64,000 bases of DNA from Odobenus rosmarus divergens (taxonomy: Eukaryota; Chordata; Mammalia; Carnivora; Odobenidae). Shown piece by piece: positions 25,301 to 37,300 of the stretch. The position numbers and the translations under genes are program-made. Below the pieces are notes generated by a model that was not told the DNA's origin, searched no databases, and saw nothing but the letters and a program-made list of their open reading frames with translations. Every line of letters begins with the position of its first letter. Position 1 is the first letter of the stretch. The DNA is taken from positions 4,776,328 through 4,840,327 of the forward strand of contig NW_004450302.1 of NCBI RefSeq assembly GCF_000321225.1, in the 5' to 3' direction.

Positions 25301-28300
25301 AAAGCCCGAGCGCCTGTGACCAGCGCCCGTCCCCTGCCTCCCCGTCTCCCTGTAGGAAATCAGCAAACGGGAAGATGCGAGTGGACAGTTAAGCTGTATT
25401 CAGCTGCCTGTCGACTCCCAGGGGGTAGGTACGCGATCATGAGTCGGCATGCCCCTCTCCCCGTGCCCTGTGCGCCCTCCACTCTGCCTCCGCGTCTCTG
25501 TGCTCGTGTTCACGCTCAGCTGCTGTGCAACTGTAGTAGCCGTGGTGGTCATTGGTGTCGTGAGGTTTGCTTCGATTTCAAGTCCCTTCCCTCCCCCGCC
25601 GAGGACACTGAGAGGCGGAGCCTCCTTGCCTCTGCCCCCATCCACCTGCAAAGGGCACCATTCCCGTCCCCCGCCGGACCGGTGGAGGGGCGGGAGAGGG
25701 AAGGGACTTAGAATCCTCTGTGTGCACGTGTCGGGGACACCGCGTGTGCGTGCCGACGCTGAGGTCCCCGAGGAGTCCGAGTCGTCGGGCCTCCGTGGAC
25801 TCGGGATCCATGGCCGCAGACCGTGTTCCCCCATCTCTCTCCCCTCCCCCTTGCCCCGAGCCCCTATTGGAGACCCCACAAGCTGCCTCAGCTCAGGACA
25901 AGTCTTTGGGAGGATGTGAGGGTGGAGGTGCTTCTTGCCGGAAGGTACCAGAATTTTAAATCCACTTCCGCGTCTCTGGCCCCCTGGCCGCCTGGGAGGG
26001 CCAGCAGGTATTCGGGGACACGCTCCTCCTCTGGCCCCCGCACCCAGCCTGTGCTCTGCCATTTCCTGCACTGGCACTGGAATGGGGGGGCCGGAGCCAG
26101 GATCCCCGCAGGACCCTACCGTGCTGTGCATCCCGAGCAGCCCCCTGGAGTTCCCGCTCGATAATTAAAGGCCTCGTTAGGGATGTAAACTGAGTTAATG
26201 AAAATGATCCCCTGAGATGCCAATTACGCAATATTTATGTCCTTATCAAAAGTAGCAATCAAGTATTTCTTAATAACTTCTTAAGGAGAAGTGTGTAATT
26301 ACTGGGGAACCTACTGACCTGCTAAGAAGGAAAAACTGCCCCAGAGACGGGGACAGAGGTACAAATGGGGCCAGGGAAAGGGGCGGGGTCTGGGGGGAGA
26401 CCAGGGCATGAAGCAGCGGGCCCGCGGTGACCTACTTGGGCTGAGCTGCTCTGTCTGGGGTCTTTCAATTGCCTCCTGGGGTCCTCAGCTCTGAGGCCCA
26501 GGGGAGGGCAGGCTTGGAAGGAAAGCAGAGGGCACAAATTGGAATTTAGGCTTTAGTGACCCTTTCACTTAGGTCCCCAGCTTCCTCTGGCCTCTGCCAC
26601 CCCCCTGCCCGGCTCACTCTCCCTTCTCTCAGCCCCTCCTGGAGCAAGTTCCAGCCTGGCTGGTTGTGCTGTGGGCTGTGGGGTGAGCCGTGGCCTTCTC
26701 AGAAGTGTGGCTGGTGGGAGGCAGAGGTGTCGGGGGCCCTGGGGAGCTCTGGGCCCCACGCCTGCGTGGTCTGGCCTGCGCCAGTGCATGCCTCGTGCCG
26801 TGGTTGCTGGTTCCCGTAGCCTATATGTGGTGTGTGCGTGTGGAGACAGGGAGACCTCAGTCCATCCCACTAACCCCTGCCCGGCTGGGACCCTAATGGC
26901 CTGCTGCTCCCCCACCCTAGGGAGATGCCACCAAGTCCGAATCGGAGCCCGATTTCTTCTCACCCAGCCTGGACGGCAATGGGGACAGGAAGAAGCCCTT
27001 GGCCTGTGAGTATCTGTCCTGCGGGTGCTGCCCCTGGCCCTGGGCTAGCCTCGAGTGGACTCAGGGTCTCTCCCTCTCTCCCCCAGCAGTGGTGTCCCTG
27101 GGGGAGCACCCGGAGCTGCGGAGGAACCTGCTGCCACCTCTTATCATCCACACGGCCGCCACACCCATGTCGCTCCCCAAGAGTTCCAGCACCGGCCTGG
27201 CCGAGGTGCTGGGCCCCGCCTCCCGCCGCACCAGCAGCAGCGGGTCTGCTGAGCCAGGGGCAGCCCATGAGATGAAGTCACCGGTATGGGGTGCATGTGG
27301 GTGCCGGACGGTGGGAGATGCGCAGATGTCAGGAGGGAAAAGAGGAAGGAAGTGGACAGGCCCAAGGGGACAGCCTCTGAGCCATAGGCTGGACCAGCCC
27401 CAGGGAAGTCAGCAGGTCTAGTAAAGCAGGCAGGCGTAGAGCTCTGGCCTCAGGGGGCAGAAGAGCCGTGTTCTAATCCTATTCTTCGGTCCCTTAACTC
27501 GGCGGCCTTGTGTGAAGCTCAACCTCTGAGTTGCGTTTTGGAAAGGGGGGCAGTCCTTACCTTCTTAATACTTCATCGTAAGAACAGCAAACCCCATGCA
27601 GTTAGTAATTCTGGACCAGGCACTGTTCTAGATACTGCTCATAAATATTCTAAATGCATTGAATCCTCATTGCAACCCTATGACGTAGGTATCATTATTA
27701 TCCCCATTTTAGAGATGGAGATCTGAGTCTCAGAGTGCCAAACTGATTTGTGGGAAGCTCTGCAGTGAGCAGGTGACTGAGCCAGCACTTTAATCCAGGA
27801 GCCGACGTCAGGGCCCATGCTCCTGCCATCTTTTTATACTGCCAGTCAACTAAATGAAGTATAGGTCCTAGTGTCATATCTCATATACAGACAAGGAACT
27901 GAGGCACAGAGAGGTTTAGGACCTTGCCAAGGTCACACAGCTGGTTGGAGTAAAAAATCTGAACCCAGGCGTCTGGTCCCGGGCTCCCACTCACATCTCT
28001 ATACCTGATATGATGCTGGGGGTGCTCACAGGAGACAGGATGCATGGGGGTGGTGCAGGGCTGGGAGGTCTTGGTGGCGACCGCCCTCTTCTTGGCTCCC
28101 CCACCCCCCAGCCGAGCGCCCGCAGCTCTCCACACAGCCCCTGGAGCGCAGCAAGCAGCTGGGCCAGCAGGCGCTCCAGCCGGAACAGCCTGGGCCGTGC
28201 CCCCAGCCTGAAGCGGAGGAGCCCGAGTGGGGAGCGGCGGTCCCTGTTGTCGGGTGAGGGCCGAGAGAGCCAGGACGAGGAGGAGAGCTCTGAAGAAGAG

Positions 28301-31300
28301 AGGGCCAGCCCGGCGGGTGGCGACCGGCGCCACGGCGGCTCCCTGGAGCGGGAGGCCAAGAACTCCTTCGACCTGCCGGACACGCTGCAGGTGCCTGCAC
28401 TGCACCGCACGGCCAGCGGCCGCAGCTCAGCCTCCGAGCACCAGGACTGCAACGGCAAGTCGGCCTCGGGGCGCCTGGCCCGGGCCCTGCGGCCCGACGA
28501 CCCCCCGCTGGATGGGGACGATGCCGATGACGAGGGCAACCTGGTGAGGCCCCTGTGGGCACAGTGAGCTCTCACCCCTGACCTTGAGGCGAGGGGAGCT
28601 GTGCCCGAGCGGGCGCCGGGCTGGACAACACCCTCCTGGTTCTGTGGCATTCGGGGAGTTACCATCACGCCCCCTCACGCCCCAGGGATCTCAAGGGGTG
28701 CCGGCCCTGAAACTGAGCTCCAAACAGCCCCTTTCTTCCCAATGCCCGCCCCGCCGAACCCCAGATCCTCGTCACCCGTGGGGCTGCAGCCCTGCGGTCC
28801 TTGGTGGATATGAATGGTTTTGGGCAGATGTGTATGAATCTTTCATGGCCCTCCCCCTGTGACTCAGAAATACCCATCACTCATCTCTCCAAACTCATGC
28901 CCTCCCCATCCCCCTCTCTCATCTGGACCTCATCACAAGCCTTGACTTCACACTGGCCCTTACCCATTCACCCCTCCCCCGGGCCCCTCACCACCACCTT
29001 TAACCCTGGGGATGGGGCACAGGGACCCAGGACCTCAGGGTTAGCACGTGAGGAGAAGGGGCCGGTGTCTCCTGGTCCCAGGTGTGTCTTTGAACAGACA
29101 GCTGTGATGGGGACAATGTTTGATAATTGATACGGCTTCCAAGCCCAGTGGGGAGGGAAACAGGGAGGGCAGGTGGGGCTGGGCTGGAGGCAGAGAGCCT
29201 GGGAGACGGGGTGCAGGGGAGGAGGGAGGAGATGAGCGAAGTGAGCGATGCTCAGGGGACGAGAAGGGGCTAACAGGGAGACGGGCGTCTTAGGAATAAA
29301 GGAAGAGAAGCACGGCAGAGGGCTGAGCCAAGTGGGAGAAGCTAGACAGGGTGTGAGGGCCATGGAACTGCTGACGAAGAGCAAGGTGGGCTCAGGGGAC
29401 TTGGGGGCCCGGACCTGCACACGAGTCCTGTGATCCTTCTACAGAGCAGAGGGGAGCGGATGAGAGCATGGGTCCGAGCCCGGCTGCCTGCCTGTTGCCG
29501 TGAGCGAGACTCCTGGTCCGCGTACATCTTCCCTCCTCAGTCAAGGTGAGCAGGGGGTCCCTGACCTCTCCTCCTAGGGAATGACCCCGTGACACCATCC
29601 CAGGGAGGCTAGAAGGGTCCCCTGGCCTAGGGGCAAGTGAGGGAAGGGCCCCGGGCTGGGAGAGCCCAGGAGGGGGGCGGGTGCTGCCGAGCAAGGCCTC
29701 TCACTGCTGCCTTGCTCGCCTCCTGTCCAGCATTTGCCTGTCTTCCAGCAGGTTCCGCCTCCTATGTCACCGAATCATCACCCACAAGATGTTCGACCAT
29801 GTGGTCCTTGTCATCATCTTCCTCAACTGCATCACCATCGCCATGGAGCGTCCCAAGATCGACCCCCACAGTGCTGTGAGTCACCAAAGACTAAGCTCGG
29901 TGGCTGTTTGAGTGCCTGCTCCGTGCTAGCCGCCTCCTGGGTTAGCGCCCACGGAGCCAGCGAGGCGGGCGGGGAGGCCCAGAGCGACACGGAGGGAGGG
30001 AACCAGGAGTCTCCTTTAGGCCTCCCTGGCACCTGGCACCAGGGGCTGCCCCCCGTGTCCCTCTCCCACCCCTGCCTCCATTTCCCTTCTGTGATACAGC
30101 AGCCTAACTGGGGGGGTGGGAGGGGCCTGCTCCTTACCGGGGAGCCCTGCTGCATCCCAGCTATTAGCGGATAGCACGTGCTCGGGAGCCAGAGACCTGT
30201 GGGGCCCAGGTGGGAGTCGGCGAGTGTTGGGGTGATGCGAACAGCAGGAGAGGCCCCGGCTGGGCTGAGTGGTCTTGCTTCCCCTCCTCCCTACAGAACG
30301 TCTGGGTTTTGCCTATGACCTCTGCCCTGATGGGGGGAGACGTCCTGCCCAGCCTACCCCACGGGCAATGTAGAGTGGGGGAGAGGGAGATGCCCTTCGA
30401 TCCCCTTGGTCCTGCCAGGTCACAAGTAGGTTTTGAGGCACGTTAGTGGGGACACTGGTCACTTCTGCTTGGCTGTGAACCTGTTAGTCCTCCTCAGAAG
30501 GAGAGGAAGGGCCAGAGGCCTGAGTATCTGGACATACGCCCAGGGGCCCAACCTCTTCGGGACGGGCCCAACTGGTTCCAGAAGCTGTCTCTCCCCAGCC
30601 GGGCATCATAGGCCCCTACCCCCAGACAGTGTTTGCCCCTCACGGCATCTTGCCCCACTCGCTCAGAGTGGCCCCCCACCCCTCCTCACTGTTCCCCCAC
30701 ACTGCCATTCAGATTTCAGCACTCCTGGGCTCCTAATCTCCTTTGGGGTGAGCTCTAGCAGGGCCAGGGTGGGGACAGAGGGACCCTTTTGAATGGAGGG
30801 CCGGGCTGGGAAGAGGTGGCTGAGGGGACCCCCACCCCGGGGCTTGTGTGGTGGGCTGGAGCAAGGGCGGCTGGTCACATGGCCCCCGTGTCTGCCACCT
30901 GCCCAAGGCCTTGCTGCAGGGCCCCCTGCCTCTGTCACCTCTTCCGCTCTGCGCCTCCACCTCTCACTCTGTCTTGTGCCTGCCTCTCCCGTTTCCTTCC
31001 TCCGTTTCTCTCTGTGACACTCACACTCGGCCTACTGCCTCTCCGGACCTCCCCAGCCCTCTCCCGGCCACCCAGGGATGGGCTCCGCCTACAGATATCA
31101 GGGGACCCGGTCACCTGCTTTCCCGCCCCGCCCCCACCCATGCCCCCATAAATGTGGTGCCAGGGGACGCACAGGCTGTAGTCAGGCTCCTTGCTTGCCC
31201 TGTGGCTCCATTTCTGGGCCACACGGCGGGAAAGCAGATATGGGGAGAAGGGCGGAGAGCAGGATGAGGAGGGGTCAGAGATCAAGGTAAACCCTGCTCC

Positions 31301-34300
31301 AGTTTGGAGGGTTTCTGAGATATGGGGCTCAGATGACAGCACTGTTGGGGGAACATTTCTCCTTCCAGGCCATTCGGGGGGCGGGAGGCAGTGCTGTTCA
31401 GACTGTCCACAGAGCTGCAAGTGAGTCAGGGGGCCTGGGGCTTGCTGTGTGTGTGTGTGCGTGTGTGAGAGAGAGGGGGAGAGGGAGAGGTCTGGGGAGA
31501 AGATGTTGTCTGCCTTGTTGGGGAAGGTGGGGGCCGTTTTCCTGAGTCAAATGTTGGAGGCAGTTCCTGGCTTCTGTATGCACAGCAGCCCTGGCCCACA
31601 AAGGGGGGGTCCTAGTGGGCGAGACCTGCTTGCTGTCTCTTGCAGGAACGCATCTTCCTGACCCTCTCCAATTACATCTTTACCGCAGTCTTTCTGGCAG
31701 AGATGACCGTGAAGGTGATGGGGGGTCGGTGTTGCTTTGGGGCTCCCTGGTTTCTGGTGTGGGGGGGGCAGGGCGAGGGGTTGGAGAGATTGACCACAAT
31801 CGGAGGACGGGGCTGGGGACCACAGGGAGGCGGCGGCGACAGTGATGCAGCGGGCGTCCCCAGGTGGTAGCGCTGGGCTGGTGCTTCGGGGAGCAGGCGT
31901 ACCTGCGTAGCAGCTGGAACGTTCTCGACGGGCTGCTGGTGCTCATCTCCATCATCGACATCCTGGTGTCCATGGTCTCCGACAGCGGCACCAAGATCCT
32001 GGGCATGTTGAGGGTGCTGCGTCTACTGCGGACGCTGCGCCCACTCAGGTGCGCCCCCAGACCAGCGCCCTCCTCAGGGACAGCGCCAACAACCCCGCAG
32101 GGGACCGAGAGCCCCACGAGCCCCTGCTTCCTGCTTGTGACCCCCACAGGGAGCCAGTTTCCCTCCTTGAGCACGCCCCCACCGTGACCCTCCCCACAGG
32201 ACAGACGGCTCAGGGCTACCATGCCCCTGACCTTGGACAGGCCCCAATGTAAGAGGCCACAGGCAGGGCCCTCATATCTTTCAGCTGAAGGTCTCCCCTG
32301 GGTGGCACCGTTGGGGGTGACCGTCCTCCCTGGTGAGGAAACAAACTCCTTTCCCTGCCTTCACACACCTCTCAGGGACCACCCATCAGCTAACCCTGCT
32401 AGCAGGGAATCTGCTCTCTCAGGAGACCCTCCCACCATCACTCTCCACCCCCCCCCACTCCCATGTCAGAACTTTCCACGGATGGGGACAATACTGACTG
32501 ACCCACCCTCACCCCCTCCTTGCCTTCACCCTCCATGCCCCCTGCAAGTCGGTCTTCCTGTCCCCACGACACACTGTGTCCCTGGGTCCCGCCTCCCTTG
32601 AGTTGAGTCCCCACCCCAGCTCCATCAGGTCATACTTTGACATCTGGGAGTGGAGGGGGAACAGGGGGAGGTGGGGGTGTCTGCATCCCATTTAGAAAGA
32701 TTGGGGGTGGGAGTCCCCATGGCAGGGATCCTGTGCAAAGAGAAGTGCTCTGCACGTGGAGCCCAGAAAGCCAGAGTCCAGGATGGGGACCAGTGAGCCC
32801 AGACCAGTGCGGGGGGCGGTGGGGGACAGCAGGGCAAGGGACAAGGGAGCTTCCGAGCTGAGGGAACCCCCTAATTCCCCTCTGTCCCTCCCCAGGGTCA
32901 TTAGCCGGGCCCAGGGGCTGAAGCTAGTAGTGGAAACGCTGATGTCCTCGCTGAAACCCATCGGCAACATCGTGGTCATCTGTTGTGCCTTCTTCATCAT
33001 TTTTGGCATCCTGGGGGTGCAGGTTTGTGGGGGTCTGGGGGCCAGGGGGGGCGGTGGAAACTCGAGGTGTGGCTTTCCTCTTGGACCTTGGATGTGAGGC
33101 TTGAGCTGCTGCTGCTGTCTTTATTCCAGAAAGGAATAAACAGGGACCCTTCCCTCGAGGCCCTAGGCCTCAGGCCCCTTTGCCTCCTGGGCGTTTTGCA
33201 GAAAACTAGGAGCCTAGAAGAGGTCCCCGAAGGGGACGAGGGCCTCAGAGAGGCCGCTGACCTGGGGCAGCTGCAGACTGCTTTTGTTGCCCCCCTGCCA
33301 CACTGCACTCTGGAGAACAGACGCTGCCCTGGCCCCAGTCTGCTCCGGGGCCCCCACCCCTCCCCCGCTGCTTGAGCAGAGCGGGCTGCAGGCCAGGCCT
33401 GGGGATCCAGGGCCCAGACAGCTGGGCCAGTTTAGTGGCTAGCTGGCAGGCAGGAGGGTGCAGACCCCAGACGAGGCAGGAAGTGGGGGCTGCTGGGGAA
33501 ACTGGGCCTCTGGCCCGGGGAGGAAGCTGGCTTCAGAGGAGAAAAAGATCAGGAGCCGCCTGCAGGAGTCAGCGGGCGCTCCCAGGAGCCGGGGAGCCCC
33601 TCCACCCAGCCTTCCAGAACCCCCTGGCTCCAGCTGTTTCGGCTTCAGGGCAGACAGCCAGCTGTCTGGGCGGCGGCGGCGGGGGAGCGCCCGGGTGGCT
33701 ACTGCCCCTCCCGTTCCTGTCCTTTGGCTTCCCGGGGTGTTCTCTTTGCCCTGGGGAGAGGGCTGTCCCTGGTTTCCTAGAATCATCTAACCCCAGGGGC
33801 CAGGCTGGGGTACATTCGCCAACGCTGTGTGCTGCCTCTTGGCACACCCAGCGCCTCTTTCCCTTCCTTCACTTCCAGCCGGCTTGGATGAGCAGAGGGA
33901 ACCGCTGGGAGCCCAATCCTGGGCTCTTCCAGTGGACTTAGGTCCATTCTCAGTGGCTCGCCCAGGCCTCCTGGCCCCCCCTTCCCTTCCCCACCCACAG
34001 TCATAGCCTGATCTGCTCTGGGATGAGAGGGAGCTTTCCAGTCAGAAATGCCTGAGTTCAAGCCCCTTTTCTGCCACCTCCAGGGTATTCAACCTTAGCT
34101 GAGTGTGAATTTACTTCTCTGAGCCTAGGTTTTCCTCACCTGTCCAGTGGAGTCAATAATACCTAGGCTGCCCCCACCATTAAACCCGGTCTCTTGGCCA
34201 CCCCCCGCTGAGTGTCGGATTCAGTGGGTCTAGGGTGGGCCTGAGAGTTTGCATTTCTAGCATGTTCCCAGATGATGCCGATGCTGCTGGTCCAGGGACC

Positions 34301-37300
34301 CCACTCGGAGAACCACTGGCTTCACCCTTTGTGGAAAACCAGTGACTGTTCCTCCCTACCCGCCCCCCGCGTCCTGCCCCGGCACCTGCCCCACTGGCCT
34401 TTTCTCCTTCTCTCGGGTCTCTGCTCCCAGGAGCCTGGAGGAAGGGGTACCTGCAGGGGAGGTTCCTGTCGGTGTTCCCCTGACTCGACCGTGCACCGGG
34501 TCCTCTACCAGGGTGTGCTGGGAGCTCTTGGGCCCCAGGGCTTATGTGGGAGGGGTGGGGCTGGGGAGCTCAGGGCTTCCTGTGGCCACAGCTTACTCGG
34601 CTCCGTCTCCCCGCGTGTGCGTGTCTAGCTCTTCAAAGGCAAGTTCTTCGTATGCCAAGGCGAGGACACTAGGAACATCACCAACAAGTCTGACTGTGCC
34701 GAGGCCAGTTACCGGTGGGTCCGGCACAAGTACAACTTTGACAACCTCGGCCAGGTGAGCTCCACGCTCCAAGGTGGGGGTGGCGGTCGCGGTGGCAGGC
34801 ATCCGGAGAGGACAAGAGTCCACGCGTCACGATGCGCACCGGGCAATTGACTTGCCGGGGCCTCAGTATCGTCAGCGGGTGTGTGGGTCATCCTGATGTT
34901 TCCGTGGAGGGTCATGGGAAGGGTGCAACGGAGATGATGTATGTGTCTGCTTAGCGTGGGACAGGGCACACTTACATTGTCGAGGCAACGCCTTCTCTTC
35001 TTCGGTGTTCGAAAACACAGAGCCATGTAGAAGATGAAATCGCTCATTCACTTTTGCTGGTTTGCTTCCCAGGCCCGGCCTGGTGTTGCTTTCTGGATTT
35101 CCAGGGCTCTGGTGTCCCTTGCTCCACCTGGCCCACGTCAGAGGATTTGATCATCTCCCAGGGCTTCTGTGGCTTCACACCAGCCACAGGAGCCCTGGGA
35201 CAGAGAGCTCTCGTAGGGCCCAGAGTGTGACCCGGGCCTGACCTCTGAAGGGCGAGGGTCCCCTGAGGTGCTCAGCCAGGAGGTGCTCTGGGGACAGGTG
35301 GCGGTTGGTTTGGCCACACATCCCAGGTTTCAGATGGTTTCTCCTCCTCCCCTCCCCCAAGGCCCTGATGTCCCTGTTCGTGCTGGCCTCCAAGGATGGC
35401 TGGGTGGACATCATGTACGACGGGCTGGATGCTGTGGGTGTGGACCAACAGGTAGGGCTGGGGTGGGCAGGATCCACCTTTGGGCTCAGGCTGCTCTAGG
35501 CATGATGGGGTGCAGGCCCTGGACAGAAAGAGGGAGGTTGATTGGCAAAATGCCATCAAAGAGACCTCACCCCTTACAGCAGAGGCTTTGACTGGTCGCC
35601 TGCGGGCCAAGTCCCGGCGTGCTTTATTAGATTGCAACATGCTTACACTTTTTTGAATAGTAGCAAACGTCTAAAAATTGGTGGATTTCACACGAAAATG
35701 CAGAATTGGGCCTGTGCAGGATTAGTGTAAGGATATGGGATAGGGTTTGCCTTCCTTAGGGCAGGAGTTACCTGGAACAAGGAAGCAGCTTCCCCTTTTG
35801 GATAGAATACCTACCCCTCTACTTTGCCACAGTCCCCACCCTTCCCTACTGTCTAACACCGAAGCCACGTCACTCATTTAGATCACCTGCTGGGGCCCTG
35901 TAGCTAACTAAGTCTGCAGACCGCGTCTTAATGAACCCAGGCTGTGGGGCAGCACCTGAGGCAGCCGGGTCTGACGCATCCTCAGGCTGATGCTTCCCCC
36001 TGTCCTTCCTGATCCCCACCAGCCCATCATGAACCACAACCCCTGGATGCTGCTGTACTTCATCTCGTTCCTGCTCATTGTGGCCTTCTTTGTCCTGAAC
36101 ATGTTTGTGGGCGTGGTGGTGGAGAACTTCCACAAGTGTCGGCAGCACCAGGAGGAGGAGGAGGCCCGGCGGCGGGAGGAGAAGCGTCTACGGAGACTGG
36201 AGAAAAAGAGAAGGAGTAAGGAGAAGCAGATGGCTGGTCGGTAGTCTTTCCACATCTCTCTGAGTCGTGCTTGACCTTGGCCTTGTGACTGTAGGGGACC
36301 AGGGGCTGGGGCGGGGGGCCGGGAGAAGGTGCTCCCAACCCCCTCCTCACCTCCTTCCCCTCAAGAGCATGTCAGCCTTTAGAGCACGCATGAAGCAGAC
36401 CAGTTCAGCCCCATGGGAGAGGGGGAGCGACCCCCACCCTGCGGGGCTCCCCGGGTCTCAGCATCATACTCCTCAGAGGATGCCAGGCGGAAGGTGATGC
36501 ACGACCTCTCCCAGCTAGCCTCTCAGAGGAGCCTCATGGGATGAGAATCCTGCTACTTTGCTGCCTGCCGGTGTCCAGAGACCCAGGGACTGGCCCAGGT
36601 GCCAGACTCGCTTGCCCCCGGGTTGGGGAGCAAGCACCTCGAACCTGTGCCTGCCTAGGGTCTGTAGTTGCTGAGCAAGGCCTCAGCAGAACCGACAAAT
36701 GGACAATGCGTGAGAGAACCCCAGACCCACTCTCTCTCCCTATCTCCAGCAAAAGCCCCTGGCTTTCTGGTTCCTGGCTGTCTTTTTTTTTTTTTTTTTT
36801 TGCCAAGCCAGGGTGGGGAAAAATCTCTCAGGGAAGGTATGAAGTTATAGGAACTCTAAGCTCACGACTCTCTGGCCTTAGACCCCTCAGCCCCCTCACC
36901 TGGGATCTCCCAACATCTCTTGGCGTTGGTTGGGGGAGGCCCCCTCCCATCCCTCCTCATGCTTTTAGGCCAGGGGTAGGGCAAGACTAAAGGAAGAGAC
37001 ACAGATTCCAGGAAGAATTCGAGAGAAGGAACAGGCGCGGGAGCCCCTTTGTTTCTCCAGGTGTGTCTGCACCTGTCTCCCCGTCTTCGGGTCCCTGTCC
37101 GTCTGTCTGGTACTCCATAATCTCTGCGACTCTCCCTCAGTCACGGCCCACGTCTCGCTGAATATCTTCGTGTGTGGGTTTCTCTAAGGCTTTGTGTGTC
37201 TGTCTCTGTTTGGTCCACGGGGTTCCCTTCTCTCTGCCCTTTCAAAAACTGTCTTCCTCACGCCGATAAGATGTGTGCAGTGCTCTGAGTTTTCCCTTTG

